The translations under genes and the position numbers were made by a program. From Lunularia cruciata (taxonomy: Eukaryota > Streptophyta > Marchantiopsida > Lunulariales > Lunulariaceae): a stretch of DNA of 64,000 nt. A model generated the notes under the pieces. The model had not been told where the DNA came from and did no database searches. It worked only from the letters and a program-made list of their open reading frames with translations. Positions within the stretch are counted from its first letter, which is position 1, and every line of letters starts with the position of its first letter. Where the stretch lies: the NCBI GenBank assembly GCA_948567375.1, contig OX419757.1, forward strand, positions 61,628,001 to 61,692,000. The letters are read 5' to 3'. Below are positions 47,301 through 56,900 of the stretch, piece after piece.

Positions 47301-48993
47301 AGGACCCAAGACCTAGCACCAATGAGCTTTTAACCACTTTTAAGGATTCTCTTTTAAGGTGTTTAATTAAATTATTTCTCTTCACTATTTCCTATCCCAC
47401 CTGATTTGAAGAGAAGGTACAATCTCATAAGAGAAAGGTCATGTGCAATCTTTCCATCAATTCCTTGCATGCATACATCTAGAAGGTGGCAAGCTGTAAG
47501 GTATGAAAGTAAAGTGATTTCCCTTTCTTCCCTTCATCAAACTACTCTCATATACCATTGCTCTTGAATGAATCAAACTGCAAACAATTATCACTTCAAT
47601 ATCACTCCACTTACTCAAATCTTAATCCTCACTCAGGTCTACACAAATGAGCTAAGTAATCTCTTGTTATATAATTCAAAACTTAGGCCTCACTTGTAGT
47701 ATCTTACTTAAATCCTCACTCTCTCAAGTCTTTTTATGGATCTAATGGTTCATGTCACCATCTCTCAATTATTGTTCAATGTCACACATTTTTTGCCACT
47801 TCAAACAAGACTCCCTTTAATAATGCTTCACACACTCTTTAGTCAATTCAAGAAATCTCTCAACTTCCACAACCTATAGGTAATTCCTCCAAGTTCAAAT
47901 TAACTCAAATTCCTCTTGGTTTCCCTTGAATGGTGTTCAGCTCTTTGGATGTTATCTTGACCCTTTGAATGATAACTCTTCAACTTCCTTGTCTCTCCTT
48001 CAAAATCTCCCATTCAAACATCACAAAAATTAGTTACACATTGAAATGCCTTGATGATGTTGGAGAAATCCTTGGGCCTTGCTAACTTTAGAGAGGAAAA
48101 TTTCATTTCTTTGTCCTTTGAACTACTCTATCACTTGAATTATTGTCCTTTCCTTACAAGTTTGGGCCAATTAATCCAAATATTTTCTAGCCCATCCAAA
48201 TAGTTTAACACATCCAATTTATTTTCTCAACTCCCTTCTTAGGTATATGAGGACTTTCTATTCATCTAAAAAATGGAATTCTTTTCAATTTTGACTCACC
48301 ATTGGACTATTTTCTTGTTTCATCAAAATTGGTTCTCTCCATTGGATGTTCTACTTATTCCTTCATAACTTCCACCTTGGTGCTCCAATATTGTCATGCT
48401 TAGTCTCATTAGAAAGCACATCTTAAGGCACTTTTAGCAAGATATAGATCATTTCACTTAAGTAAGCCATCAAAAAGTTACACTCTTCCAAGTAAAATTT
48501 TGTTGTTTTCCTAATCCACCTTTGGAGTTTTCTAGTCCTTCTAAGTTATGCCTCTTCCTTATGATCTACTCTTCATTTGGAAAAAATTTCAATCATCCAT
48601 AACTCTCACTATGAAGCTCCAACTTTGCAAGGCTAGTTTTGTTGGTAAGCTTAGTACTCGAGGTTTCTAACATAAGATTACTCATTTCATTTGGACTCAA
48701 AATAAGAATTTTTCTCTCTCTCAAATTTTATTGTAATGTCAAAGGCTAACTTTAGAAGCAAAAGTACTAACTTTAAAAGAAGGTCTAACCTTGGAGAAAA
48801 AATGTCTCACTTATGGGCACTCAACTCAAATATCCTTGACCTTAGAGTTTTAGCACATGATTGTGGTCATTATTAATACATTATCCTCTCATTTACTCTC
48901 AACATCTACAAAAAGGTATTAAAAAGAAACAAAAGCTTGAAAAAATTGCAAAACTTAGTACCATAGTATCTTGAAAATTAAAATGAAACAAAA
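44344..48993 (-). mobile_element. 4.65-kb foreign block inserted in RNase H of copy 3
   Basis: RNase H text of copy 3 stops before 44344 and resumes at about 48994. GAAATATTT (44335-44343) and GAATTATTT (48994-49002) flank the block, a candidate 9-bp duplication with one mismatch. No terminal inverted repeats, LTRs or poly(A) were found. The block contains a minus-strand coiled-coil relic. A 9-bp duplication is typical of Mutator-like elements, which can carry gene fragments, but without ends this is only a possibility. Confidence 0.45.
45580..47050 (-). pseudogene. coiled-coil gene relic within the foreign block
   Basis: Minus-strand pieces read EIDAYFWVKIAPIKI-like text near 46690-46740 and DEEEEEDKLLVQELLTKSDEG near 46640-46695. 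VDKCKIEFLVLKEEVEDLHQ follows near 46215-46275, then KLGLKEKIKKLQAKLKDLEEL near 46125-46190, and text like ELEGLNEKVKELMNEY near 45680-45735. Heptads are clear, and stops and frameshifts are frequent. It resembles the split relic at 51621-53180 and 34430-36183 in style, but no shared segment was proven. The + strand frames at 45585-45824 and 46302-46514 are its antisense shadows. The function is unknown. Confidence 0.4.
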
Positions 48994-50468
48994 GAATTAT
49001 TTTGATTGAAATCAGGAACCACTTGCAATAGTATATGCAACAAAGGCAGAGAGACATTATCTCTTGGAGAAACAAGTGATAATGTGTATCAATCACAAAC
49101 CCTTAGTGTAGACCTTCCATTTGGAGCATATAAAGAGTTGGCATCATTGATGGGAGGAACAAATATTGTTGCTTGATATCAAGCTTGAGTACAAATCTAT
49201 AAAATTTCATGTCATTTCCAATGCCTTATTGCAACAACTTGATTTGAAGATTCTTCTTGAATCTCCCATGATAGCCATGATGTTGACAAGCTCAAAGATG
49301 CATATAGAGTTTAAGATTTATTTGCAACAAGACCCCTTCTTTCACCTTGTACAAATTTGTCTTGTAGCACATGACACAAAAATCCATTCATTCAAATATG
49401 ACCTTTTATTTTGCAAGAACCAAATCCGCATTCAAACCATGTGAGATCTACTACATGTGCAACTTCAAGAGGTATATGATTTACCAATCATTAGTCACAT
49501 GGGTGTGAACAAGACTTTAAGTACCCTACAAAATCAATGGTGGTGGCCAAACATGGCATGAGAGGCTTGAGAGTTTATCTTATCTTGTGAGAGCTACCAA
49601 CACAACAAGACCAAAAACCAAATACCCAGTGGACTATTCCAACCACTCCCCATTCCATCTTCTTGATGGGAACATGTAAGTATAGACCTTATCATTACAT
49701 CCTTGCCAAAGACAAAGCAAGGCCATATAACAATTATGGTTTTTGTTGACAAGATTAGCAAGTAGATTCACATGACATCTACCATGGATATTATGGATGC
49801 TTCAACATTGGCTCAAATTTGCTTCAATATAGGTCTTCAAATTGCATGGGATGCCAAGGTTCTCATTTCTAATCATGATCCTTGATTCATTAGAAAATTT
49901 TGGGAATCACTTTTCAAACTTCTTGGTACCAAGCCTATCTTATCTATAGCCTATCATCCTCAAACAGATGGGAACATAGAACAAGCAAATCACATTTTGG
50001 AGGATATATTATGTGCCTTTATCAACATTCATTACACTATTTAAGATACTTATCTTGTGGTTGCAAATTTTACCAACAATAACTCCAAGCAAGCAAGTAC
50101 ATGCTTCTCTCTCTTCTTCCTTAATTAAGGACAAGATCTACTTATTCCAAATTCTTTTCTTGCTCCACTACATCTCATGTCCCTCATACTTCCACCTTCT
50201 TGTCCCAACTATGTATATCCTTACACCAAGCCAAGTCTCATCTTCTTGTTGCTCAAAATTAGCAAAAGTAATATGTTGATAGCCATCATCATGATCTCAC
50301 TTTTCAAATTAGTGATAAGGTTATGCTTTTATCTAATAACGTTACTTTCCCTCTTGACATCCAAGTTTGTAAACTTGTTCTCAATTTGATAGGTCCCTTT
50401 GATATTATTCAGATCTTCTCTCTTATTGCCTATAAATTTTCACTTCTTGATCACATAAAGATCCATCT

Positions 50469-50942
50469 TGTAACAATATGGAGTTACTAACAAGTTAGTC
50501 AAGGCTAACAGAGTAGCAAATAAGCCAAATTAGCCTAGACTATTCTAAAAGTATCTAGGAAGCTACTTGGTACCTTCTAAGTATTGGGTAACGTGTATGA
50601 CAAGTGGTGACTTCTAGGAGGAAGCTTCTTGGGAAACTTCTAGACTAGCTTAGCTTGCACCCCAAGTAGGTAGCTTCTAGAGGGAAGCTTTGTGAAAGCT
50701 TCTAACTAGCTTAGCTTGCATGCCAAGTAGATGACTTCTAGAAAAAAACTTCTTGAGAAGCTTCTCAATTAGCTTGGCTTGCATTCCAAAAAAGTGGCAT
50801 AAGGAAGCATCTCACAAGCCTTATATACTCCTTATAAAACCAAAGCCCAAGCTAATGCTAGGCATTTGGAGTTTCACACATTCAAGTGTCCCAATTTGAT
50901 CTTCCATTCTCCTATTTCTCTCCTTGGTATTGGTCTTTTACA
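50469..50942 (+). mobile_element. solo LTR of the chromovirus family
   Basis: It starts TGTAACAATATGG and ends TCTTTTACA, most like the LTRs of copies 1 and 2. Flanks are CATCT (50464-50468) and CATCC (50943-50947), a one-mismatch duplication. The end of pol of copy 3 (gatccatctt, then tatcttccatggc) reads across it. Confidence 0.82.
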
Positions 50943-51253
50943 CATCCTATCTTCCATGGCTCAAAGTTAAAACCCTTTGTTTCTAACCTATCTTCTTTTC
51001 CTACTTGTGCTTGACCTTCTCTTCCTCCAATATTTATTATTGATCATGAAGAATACAAAGTTGACAATATTCTTATGTTGTGATATCCAACATGGATGCC
51101 ATAAAAATATTGAATATAGATCCTTTAGAAAAGGTATCCTTGTCACAATGCCACATGGGAGCCTATCTCCATCTCCAAAATAGACAAGCAACTACATGTA
51201 AGTTTGAAGATTAGTTTGTAATGATTACATCACCAACTAGCAATGAGAGAATA

Positions 51254-51615
51254 TGTAAAATTATGGAATCAATAAGAGCTTAATATAGCTAAAAGGAAGT
51301 AGAACTAGGTTATATCTAAGAAATTATAAGAATGTTCTAAAAGTATCCAAGAAGCTTTTTGGTGAAAAATTTCTATGAACCTTCTAGAAATTGAGTAACA
51401 TGTATGTCAAGTTGTTGTTTGGCTTAGCTTGCACTCCCAGAAAGGTAGCTTCTAGAAGGAACCTTCATTAGAAGCTTCTTGAGAACCTTATATCTAGATT
51501 GCCTATAAATTCCAAAGCCCAAGCCCAAGCTCAAGCTAGGCATTTGGATTTTCACTCATTTGAGAGTTCCTAATGTGACATTTAATTCTCTTATTTCCCT
51601 CCTTAGTCTTTTACA
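51254..51615 (+). repeat. 3' LTR of chromovirus copy 3
   Basis: It starts TGTAAAATTATGG and ends TCTTTTACA, and is followed directly by CTTTA, which is also at 36179-36183. Confidence 0.82.
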
Positions 51616-51620
51616 CTTTA

Positions 51621-53180
51621 GCTTCTTGGTTGGGCTTGGGAGTTCTTTGGTCTAAAATTGTGCTTCTTCTTGTTGGTCTTCTTGATTTGCACCATGTTCC
51701 CCTAGATTTGGTAAAGATTGAGCATCTTCATATTGCTCTTTGCCTTTTGATGTGAACATTGAACCCTAGAAGGTGAGTGTGGTGTCTTTATCCCCCCTTC
51801 TTCTTCCTCCAAATCTTCTACTTCTTCCCCAAAGACACATTTATCTCCTGGTGATTTATCCTTGGTTTGAGATCTTGATGTTTTCAATCTCCTCTTCTTG
51901 ACTATGATGATTCCATCTTCATCCATTGGTACATCCATCTTGTCTTTCACATACTCTTCATCTATAGCTTGATACTTCCAAATTATTGATCTTCCTTTGG
52001 GGTGTGCAATGAAATACTCCACCGTGTGATAATAGCTTGGAACTTCCTCCTTTCCTCCTTGCTCAACAAATTCAACCCATGTATGTAGGTTGCTCTATTG
52101 TCTTCTTTGAATTCTTTTGTCATGTTTCTTGCCTACAAGAAGAACTTATTTATCGAGTTCACCACTTCTTCTTGGTACATACACTCAAAGAAGATGGTCT
52201 CATTTTTATTGATGTAGGTCATCCTCTTTGGCTTAAATAGTTTCATGGCCGCTTCCACAACCATCTTTTTGGCCAGGTCTTTGTAATTGCATACATTCCA
52301 ACCATTTTTGGTGGATTGCTTCTCTTTGAATGACTTTGCAATTTGCTTATTCACCTCCTTGTCTACATTTCCAGATTTTGTTTCAAGGATCATGCCTCCA
52401 ATTTTAGCCATATCCAAACCAAGGACATTCTTCCAATTCTATAGGAAGAAGGATATATCTTATTGTGGAACAACTCACTCTTGCAATATATTGCACACTT
52501 GTTCATTGTTATGAGCACAAAGAACTAAATTATAGCAATTATAAAGGTTGCAAAGGACTATAAAGATCTATAGTTATTGATCACTCTTTGGGTTTGAGGC
52601 TAAAATCTACTGGCAAAAAGTAAAATGGCTCCATGAGGACTCAATTTTGTAGCTAGTACTCAATTCTAAGGCTAAAATCTATTGGCAAAAAGTAAAATGG
52701 TTCCACAAGGACTCAATTTTGTAGCTAGTACTCAAGTTTCCATCATTGGTCTTCAATAGGTGTGCAATCACTCTCCCACATGCAAGCCATTTGGTGGACA
52801 CCAATGGTACTTGTTGGCAATTTTTTATCTAGGTTGTGGTGCATTAAAATTGATGTACTATCTCTAGGTCCAAAGGAACTTTGTACTTGAGTTCTTTGCC
52901 TCCTACTATTCTTTGGACTTTACCTCTTTGGGATCCTTCCTTTGGAGTGCATTCATCTTTGCACTTGTTCCTTTGTATCTTTGCATGTACATACAACACT
53001 CCAACAAGAACTCCACTAAGAGGTTTCCTTTCATGAACAAACAATTATTCTACCTTATCCTTATGAAAAAGAGAGATTTTGTGAACAACAAATTATTCTG
53101 CAATATCCTTGTGAAAAAAGAGAGAAAATAATAAAAAGATAAATTTTACAAAGAGGGTGTGCACCACACTAGTACTTGCA
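51621..53180 (-). pseudogene. coiled-coil gene relic, 5' part (separated by the nested chromovirus)
   Basis: Minus-strand frames at 52844-53044, 52133-52417 and 51702-52022 are offset pieces of one sequence. Examples are VGVLYVHAKIQRNKC, NGWNVCNYKDLAKKMVVEA, and the acidic FGEEVEDLEEEEGG after a Lys-rich KKRRLKTSRSQTKDK stretch (near 51840-51900). It continues on the left side of the nested chromovirus at 36178. A 72-bp tandem duplication lies at 52598-52737. Basic-then-acidic composition suggests a nuclear or nucleic-acid-binding protein, but no domain is recognised. It could be a transposon-borne protein rather than a host gene. Confidence 0.45.
52598..52737 (-). repeat. 72-bp tandem duplication
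   Basis: ggctaaaatcta starts at 52598, and ggctaaaatctat at 52670. The two units are nearly identical through gtagctagtactcaa. The period is a multiple of three, so it would add 24 residues without shifting the frame of the surrounding minus-strand relic. Confidence 0.85.
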
Positions 53181-53689
53181 ATAGTATGAGCTTAATGATT
53201 ATATTGCTTACTTTAAATTCCTAAATGATATATCTAGTGATAAAATTACATTTAATAAGTACATTATATACTTCTTTAAGGAATATATTTATTGAACATA
53301 TCACTTGCTATAGCATTAGCTCAATAAATGGATAACAAACATTGTTTCTAGAGGAATTAGTTAAACTATGAACTGCCATTAGATATTGAATAGATAGATC
53401 ACGTCATTAATTGAAATCAGTAGTTTCATTAAATCTTCTTGAGGATGAATCTTAAGGAATGAAACTATGACATAGAAGATATATAAATGTATATAAGTAC
53501 CTTTATCAAGGCATTTAAATTATGATAAGTAAAGCAACTGTCGTGCGTATATACATCGCTGTCAACATCATACACTATAGAAACACAACTCACACATAAG
53601 TCATACATAGACTCTAAAGTGCCACAATGATGTAATCAGATTGCTTACCACTCTCAACTCAACTCAACTCAAATCAGTACTTGATCTGT
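53181..53689. other. AT-rich intergenic DNA
   Basis: No gene was seen. A short (ACTCA)n run of about four units is at 53653-53671. Confidence 0.5.
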
Positions 53690-54090
53690 CACTCTATAAA
53701 TTGCCAACAACTGGGCACTGATTACAATCAAGCCACACCCACTCAAGCATAGAGAATCCAGGTGACGCTCGCCGGCCTTTGTCTACCATAGCCAGGAACT
53801 CAAAGGCTCAACATCAGAGAAGTGAGCTCTCTGGAGCTCACTTCGAAACTATACCTCCTGGACTTGAGCTAGCTCTGAAACCCTAATGGTCCCGCTGACG
53901 GCACACTCGACGGTGCAAACGGTGCAAAGTGACAGTGGGCCCCACCATGAAGTCAATACCCCAAACATGAAATTTGACCGTCGGAAAGTACTCTTTGAGA
54001 AACAGATGAAATAACTCTAATTATTATCATTGGAACTCCAGTGCCCGAGCATCTAGATGCGGCACTACAAATGGCGTGACACAACTTATA
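53690..54090 (+). other. GC-rich island with two inverted repeats
   Basis: This 400-bp block is clearly richer in GC than the AT-rich DNA on both sides. It has a TATA-like tataaatt at 53697. AGTGAGCTC-TCTG-GAGCTCACT (53821-53842) is a perfect 9-bp stem with a 4-base loop. At 54040-54066 AGTGCC, CGA, GCATCTAGATGC and GGCACT form a 12-bp stem with a 3-base bulge. gacggtgcaaacggtgcaaa near 53910 is a short direct repeat. No protein frame of note occurs. It could be a promoter with a short noncoding transcript, a MITE or a remnant of host DNA. Confidence 0.4.
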
Positions 54091-55858
54091 ATGGTCTAAT
54101 AAAAAACACACCCTTATGTTGTCTTTATGGAAATATGTTTACTCTTCTTAATAACTCTTCTATTTAATACTTTCTTCTATTCAATATAATATCTTCTTGT
54201 TGACTTCTTCCACCTAGCTTGATAATGAGATATTTGCTCAATAATAATATCATTGATAAAATAATTAAATTATCTACTTATTATGATTCAATTTACCAAA
54301 TAATCAAATAATATATTTATAGAAGAAGAGAAATATTATTTATAATTAATTAATTACTAAATATATATGAATTTATGTTCATAATATAAATAAATAAATA
54401 AGTTTTAATTAATAATTATTAAAATATATTATTTAATATTATTATATTACAATTAATTTCTTTGCATTAGTAAAATAGTTCATGGGGTATAATAATTACT
54501 ACCAATATGCAATAATGGTTTAAAACTTCAATAAAGATATTGAAATTATGATATATGCAAATTTGAGTTTCTATCCTCCTTCTTACATCACAGTGCATAT
54601 ATTGATCTTAGAATATAACTTTTAATAAGTTACTCTTGAATGTTGTCACATATTTAACTATGATAAATGATTTTCTACTATGTTACAACTAGACAATATC
54701 AAACTCTCTTAATCATAATTATTACATGTTTAATAATATCAGTTGATTGATTTGTAAAAATGGTTCCATATTTGGTTTATTTCATAAGTTAATTCTCCTC
54801 TTATAATTGCATAAAATGGTGCTTTTTCCTCAATCTAAATGGCTTAGTCACCTAATCTATCACGTATAATTTAGAAATTCAATTCCAAGTTTCAAAACAT
54901 TCATGTACAATAGAAGAAAATCTCAGTAATATCTAAGTCATTAGGTCCTTTAACAATCCTAAGATTCTAAAAAACGAAGATCATCCATTTATAAGAGTAA
55001 TGTTCAGATTTTATTTTATCAATAAAATATTATGTTGAGAAAAATAGATTTCACATGATGAAAGATAGAAAAATTGTATAACAATTTAGTACATCTCATG
55101 ATAAATTTCTATAAAATTTATATTTGTATCATCTCATTTTGTATTTGGAAAAGAAGCTAGCATCTAAGATGAATTTATTTACAATAATTTCTACTTATAT
55201 TTCTATACCTTTGATTAAATTGTTTTTTACTGGACTAAATAAACAATACATCATTTATGGGTTCTTCAAAAATTGCCTAAACATATCGGCAAAATCTGAA
55301 ATCTGAATATGATTAGTTTTTCTTGAGTAAAGTCAATAGCCCATAAAAATATCATATTGAATGGTATCAATATATCACAAAGAATGGTATAATTCATTGT
55401 TAACAAATCTCTATAACATTAATTATTATCATCATTCATAAGAGTCATGTTACTTAATTTTATAACCTTGATAGTGAAAGTTAAAGACAGAATAAGCTGA
55501 AATTTAATAATATAAAAATAAATGATTGAACCTACACAGATATCATATATATATTATATATAAAATTGATGACTTGATTGATTGCTTATTAGAAAGAGAA
55601 GGTTTATCTAGAATATCATAGCACTGACTTTTTAGTTTATATTTTCAAAGATATTACTACGTAAGTTGTAACTAGGATCAGTCTTATTGAATACAAGGTT
55701 GAAAATAGTTTATATTACCAAAGAGATTGAATCATAGGTTATAACCTTGATGAATCTTATTACCACACAACAAGGTTGCTGCAAACCGAAATTAGTAAAT
55801 CCATGGCCACGGTTTCTACCTACAATCAAGATCATCAAGACTGAAAAAAAAAACACCA

Positions 55859-55894
<36 letters not shown>

Positions 55895-56160
55895 AGTTGA
55901 ATTTTTATTCATCATGGGTTTAGGTTCAAGGGTTAATAATTGTGTGATGTAGAAACCTATCATTAAATTTGACAAGTCGTTTGTCCACCATATTTTAGAT
56001 GAAACAAAATAAATATAAGGTAGACGAGATCTCTTAATCAAATATGGCTCTGGATTCAACTGATAATTATACTTTATAATATTAAATTTTATAAATATTT
56101 ATAAATAATATTTTAAATGAAACGAGAAACATAAAAGAAATCTCTCGAATATGGCTTTGG
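54091..56160. other. very AT-rich intergenic DNA
   Basis: No gene or complete element was seen. A TA microsatellite is at 55861-55892. GC rises again at about 56230. Confidence 0.5.
55861..55892 (+). repeat. (AT)16 microsatellite
   Basis: This is 32 bp of pure AT. Confidence 0.96.
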
Positions 56161-56229
56161 ATTCAAATCAAAACATAAATTCGACGAGCACTATTACAAA
56201 TCTAAACAAGCATAGGACATAGATAAGCA

Positions 56230-56900
56230 GAAAGATAAAAGCGTTACTACTTTGGCTGTACCTATTATTGCAGCTAGGTGGCAAGTGGGCACTCCGAGAG
56301 CCCGGAACGGATTCGCCAAGCAAGAAGCTGGTTTCGCCAGAGCGCATCCAGTCGAAGTCTAGCACGTGCCGGTTGATTGAAAGGGAATGGCGAAACTCCA
56401 AGGTGAGGACAACCCTAAGGTAAGGGAAAAGAGGAGAGACATGAGAGAGTGCTTTTTCTTCAAGGACAAGGGAGAAGAAACGGGGGAGCTATGGCCGCTA
56501 TAGCTCTCCTGTTTCTCGGTCATTGTGGGAAATTACGATCGAATTGAAGAGCATCGAGTGCCTTGCGCTCGTCTGTCGACGTTGCGGCGCTCGGGATGAT
56601 TTGATCCACAGTTGGTAGATGCCTGGTGCAATGGTCCTGAGGCCGATCGATGAGACTAATCAGATACGACGGTCTTGGTCCTGTTGTAGTTGGGGAGTGA
56701 GTCGAGATCGACTGACTGACAGTTTTCCGACCTACAGAAGCCGATGATGGAGAGAAAGTGAAGTGCGTAGGAGTGGATCGGAGGGGAACGGAAGGGAGGA
56801 GGAGGTGGCATGATTCTCAATTGAAGTTCTTTCGTGCTTTGTCTGGAATTTTCTGGTGTAGGAGTTAGATGTTTTATCTTCCCTCGCAACAAAGAAGGTT
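56230..56900 (+). promoter_or_regulatory. presumed promoter and 5' UTR of the SYP4 gene
   Basis: Composition becomes GC-rich, as is common near plant gene starts. No clear TATA box was found close to the ATG. gtaggagttagatg near 56860 and aaagaaggttATGG at 56891-56904 lead into the start codon, which has G at +4. The minus-strand frames at 56168-56401 and 56656-56914 have no family features and are probably chance. Confidence 0.4.

Larger units (their letters stand above)
36680..51200 (+). pseudogene. gag-pol relic of chromovirus copy 3 (in four pieces)
   Basis: A shortened gag lies at 36680-37130. The protease starts at about 37160, is cut at 37438 and resumes at 42887 (text tatcatgatatctttct). 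RT is at about 43230-44060 with FSKLDLQNGF near 43557 and an intact FLDDILIY near 43755. RNase H is cut at 44343 and resumes at 48994, running to about 49200. Integrase is at 49450-50130 with ISNHDP where copies 1 and 2 have ISD-DP, so that catalytic Asp is lost. Chromodomain text EEYKVDNIL is near 51045-51075. Many stops and frameshifts are present. Confidence 0.78.
36184..51615 (+). mobile_element. Ty3/gypsy chromovirus, copy 3 (outer host of nested insertions)
   Basis: The left LTR starts TGTAATAGTATGG at 36184 and the right LTR ends TCTTTTACA at 51615. CTTTA at 36179-36183 and 51616-51620 is a perfect 5-bp duplication, so both ends belong to one insertion. Internal parts are separated by three later insertions: a chromovirus at 37439-42886, a foreign block at 44344-48993 and a solo LTR at 50469-50942. 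Without these the element is about 4.9 kb, close to copies 1 and 2. It interrupts a minus-strand coiled-coil relic. Confidence 0.88.
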
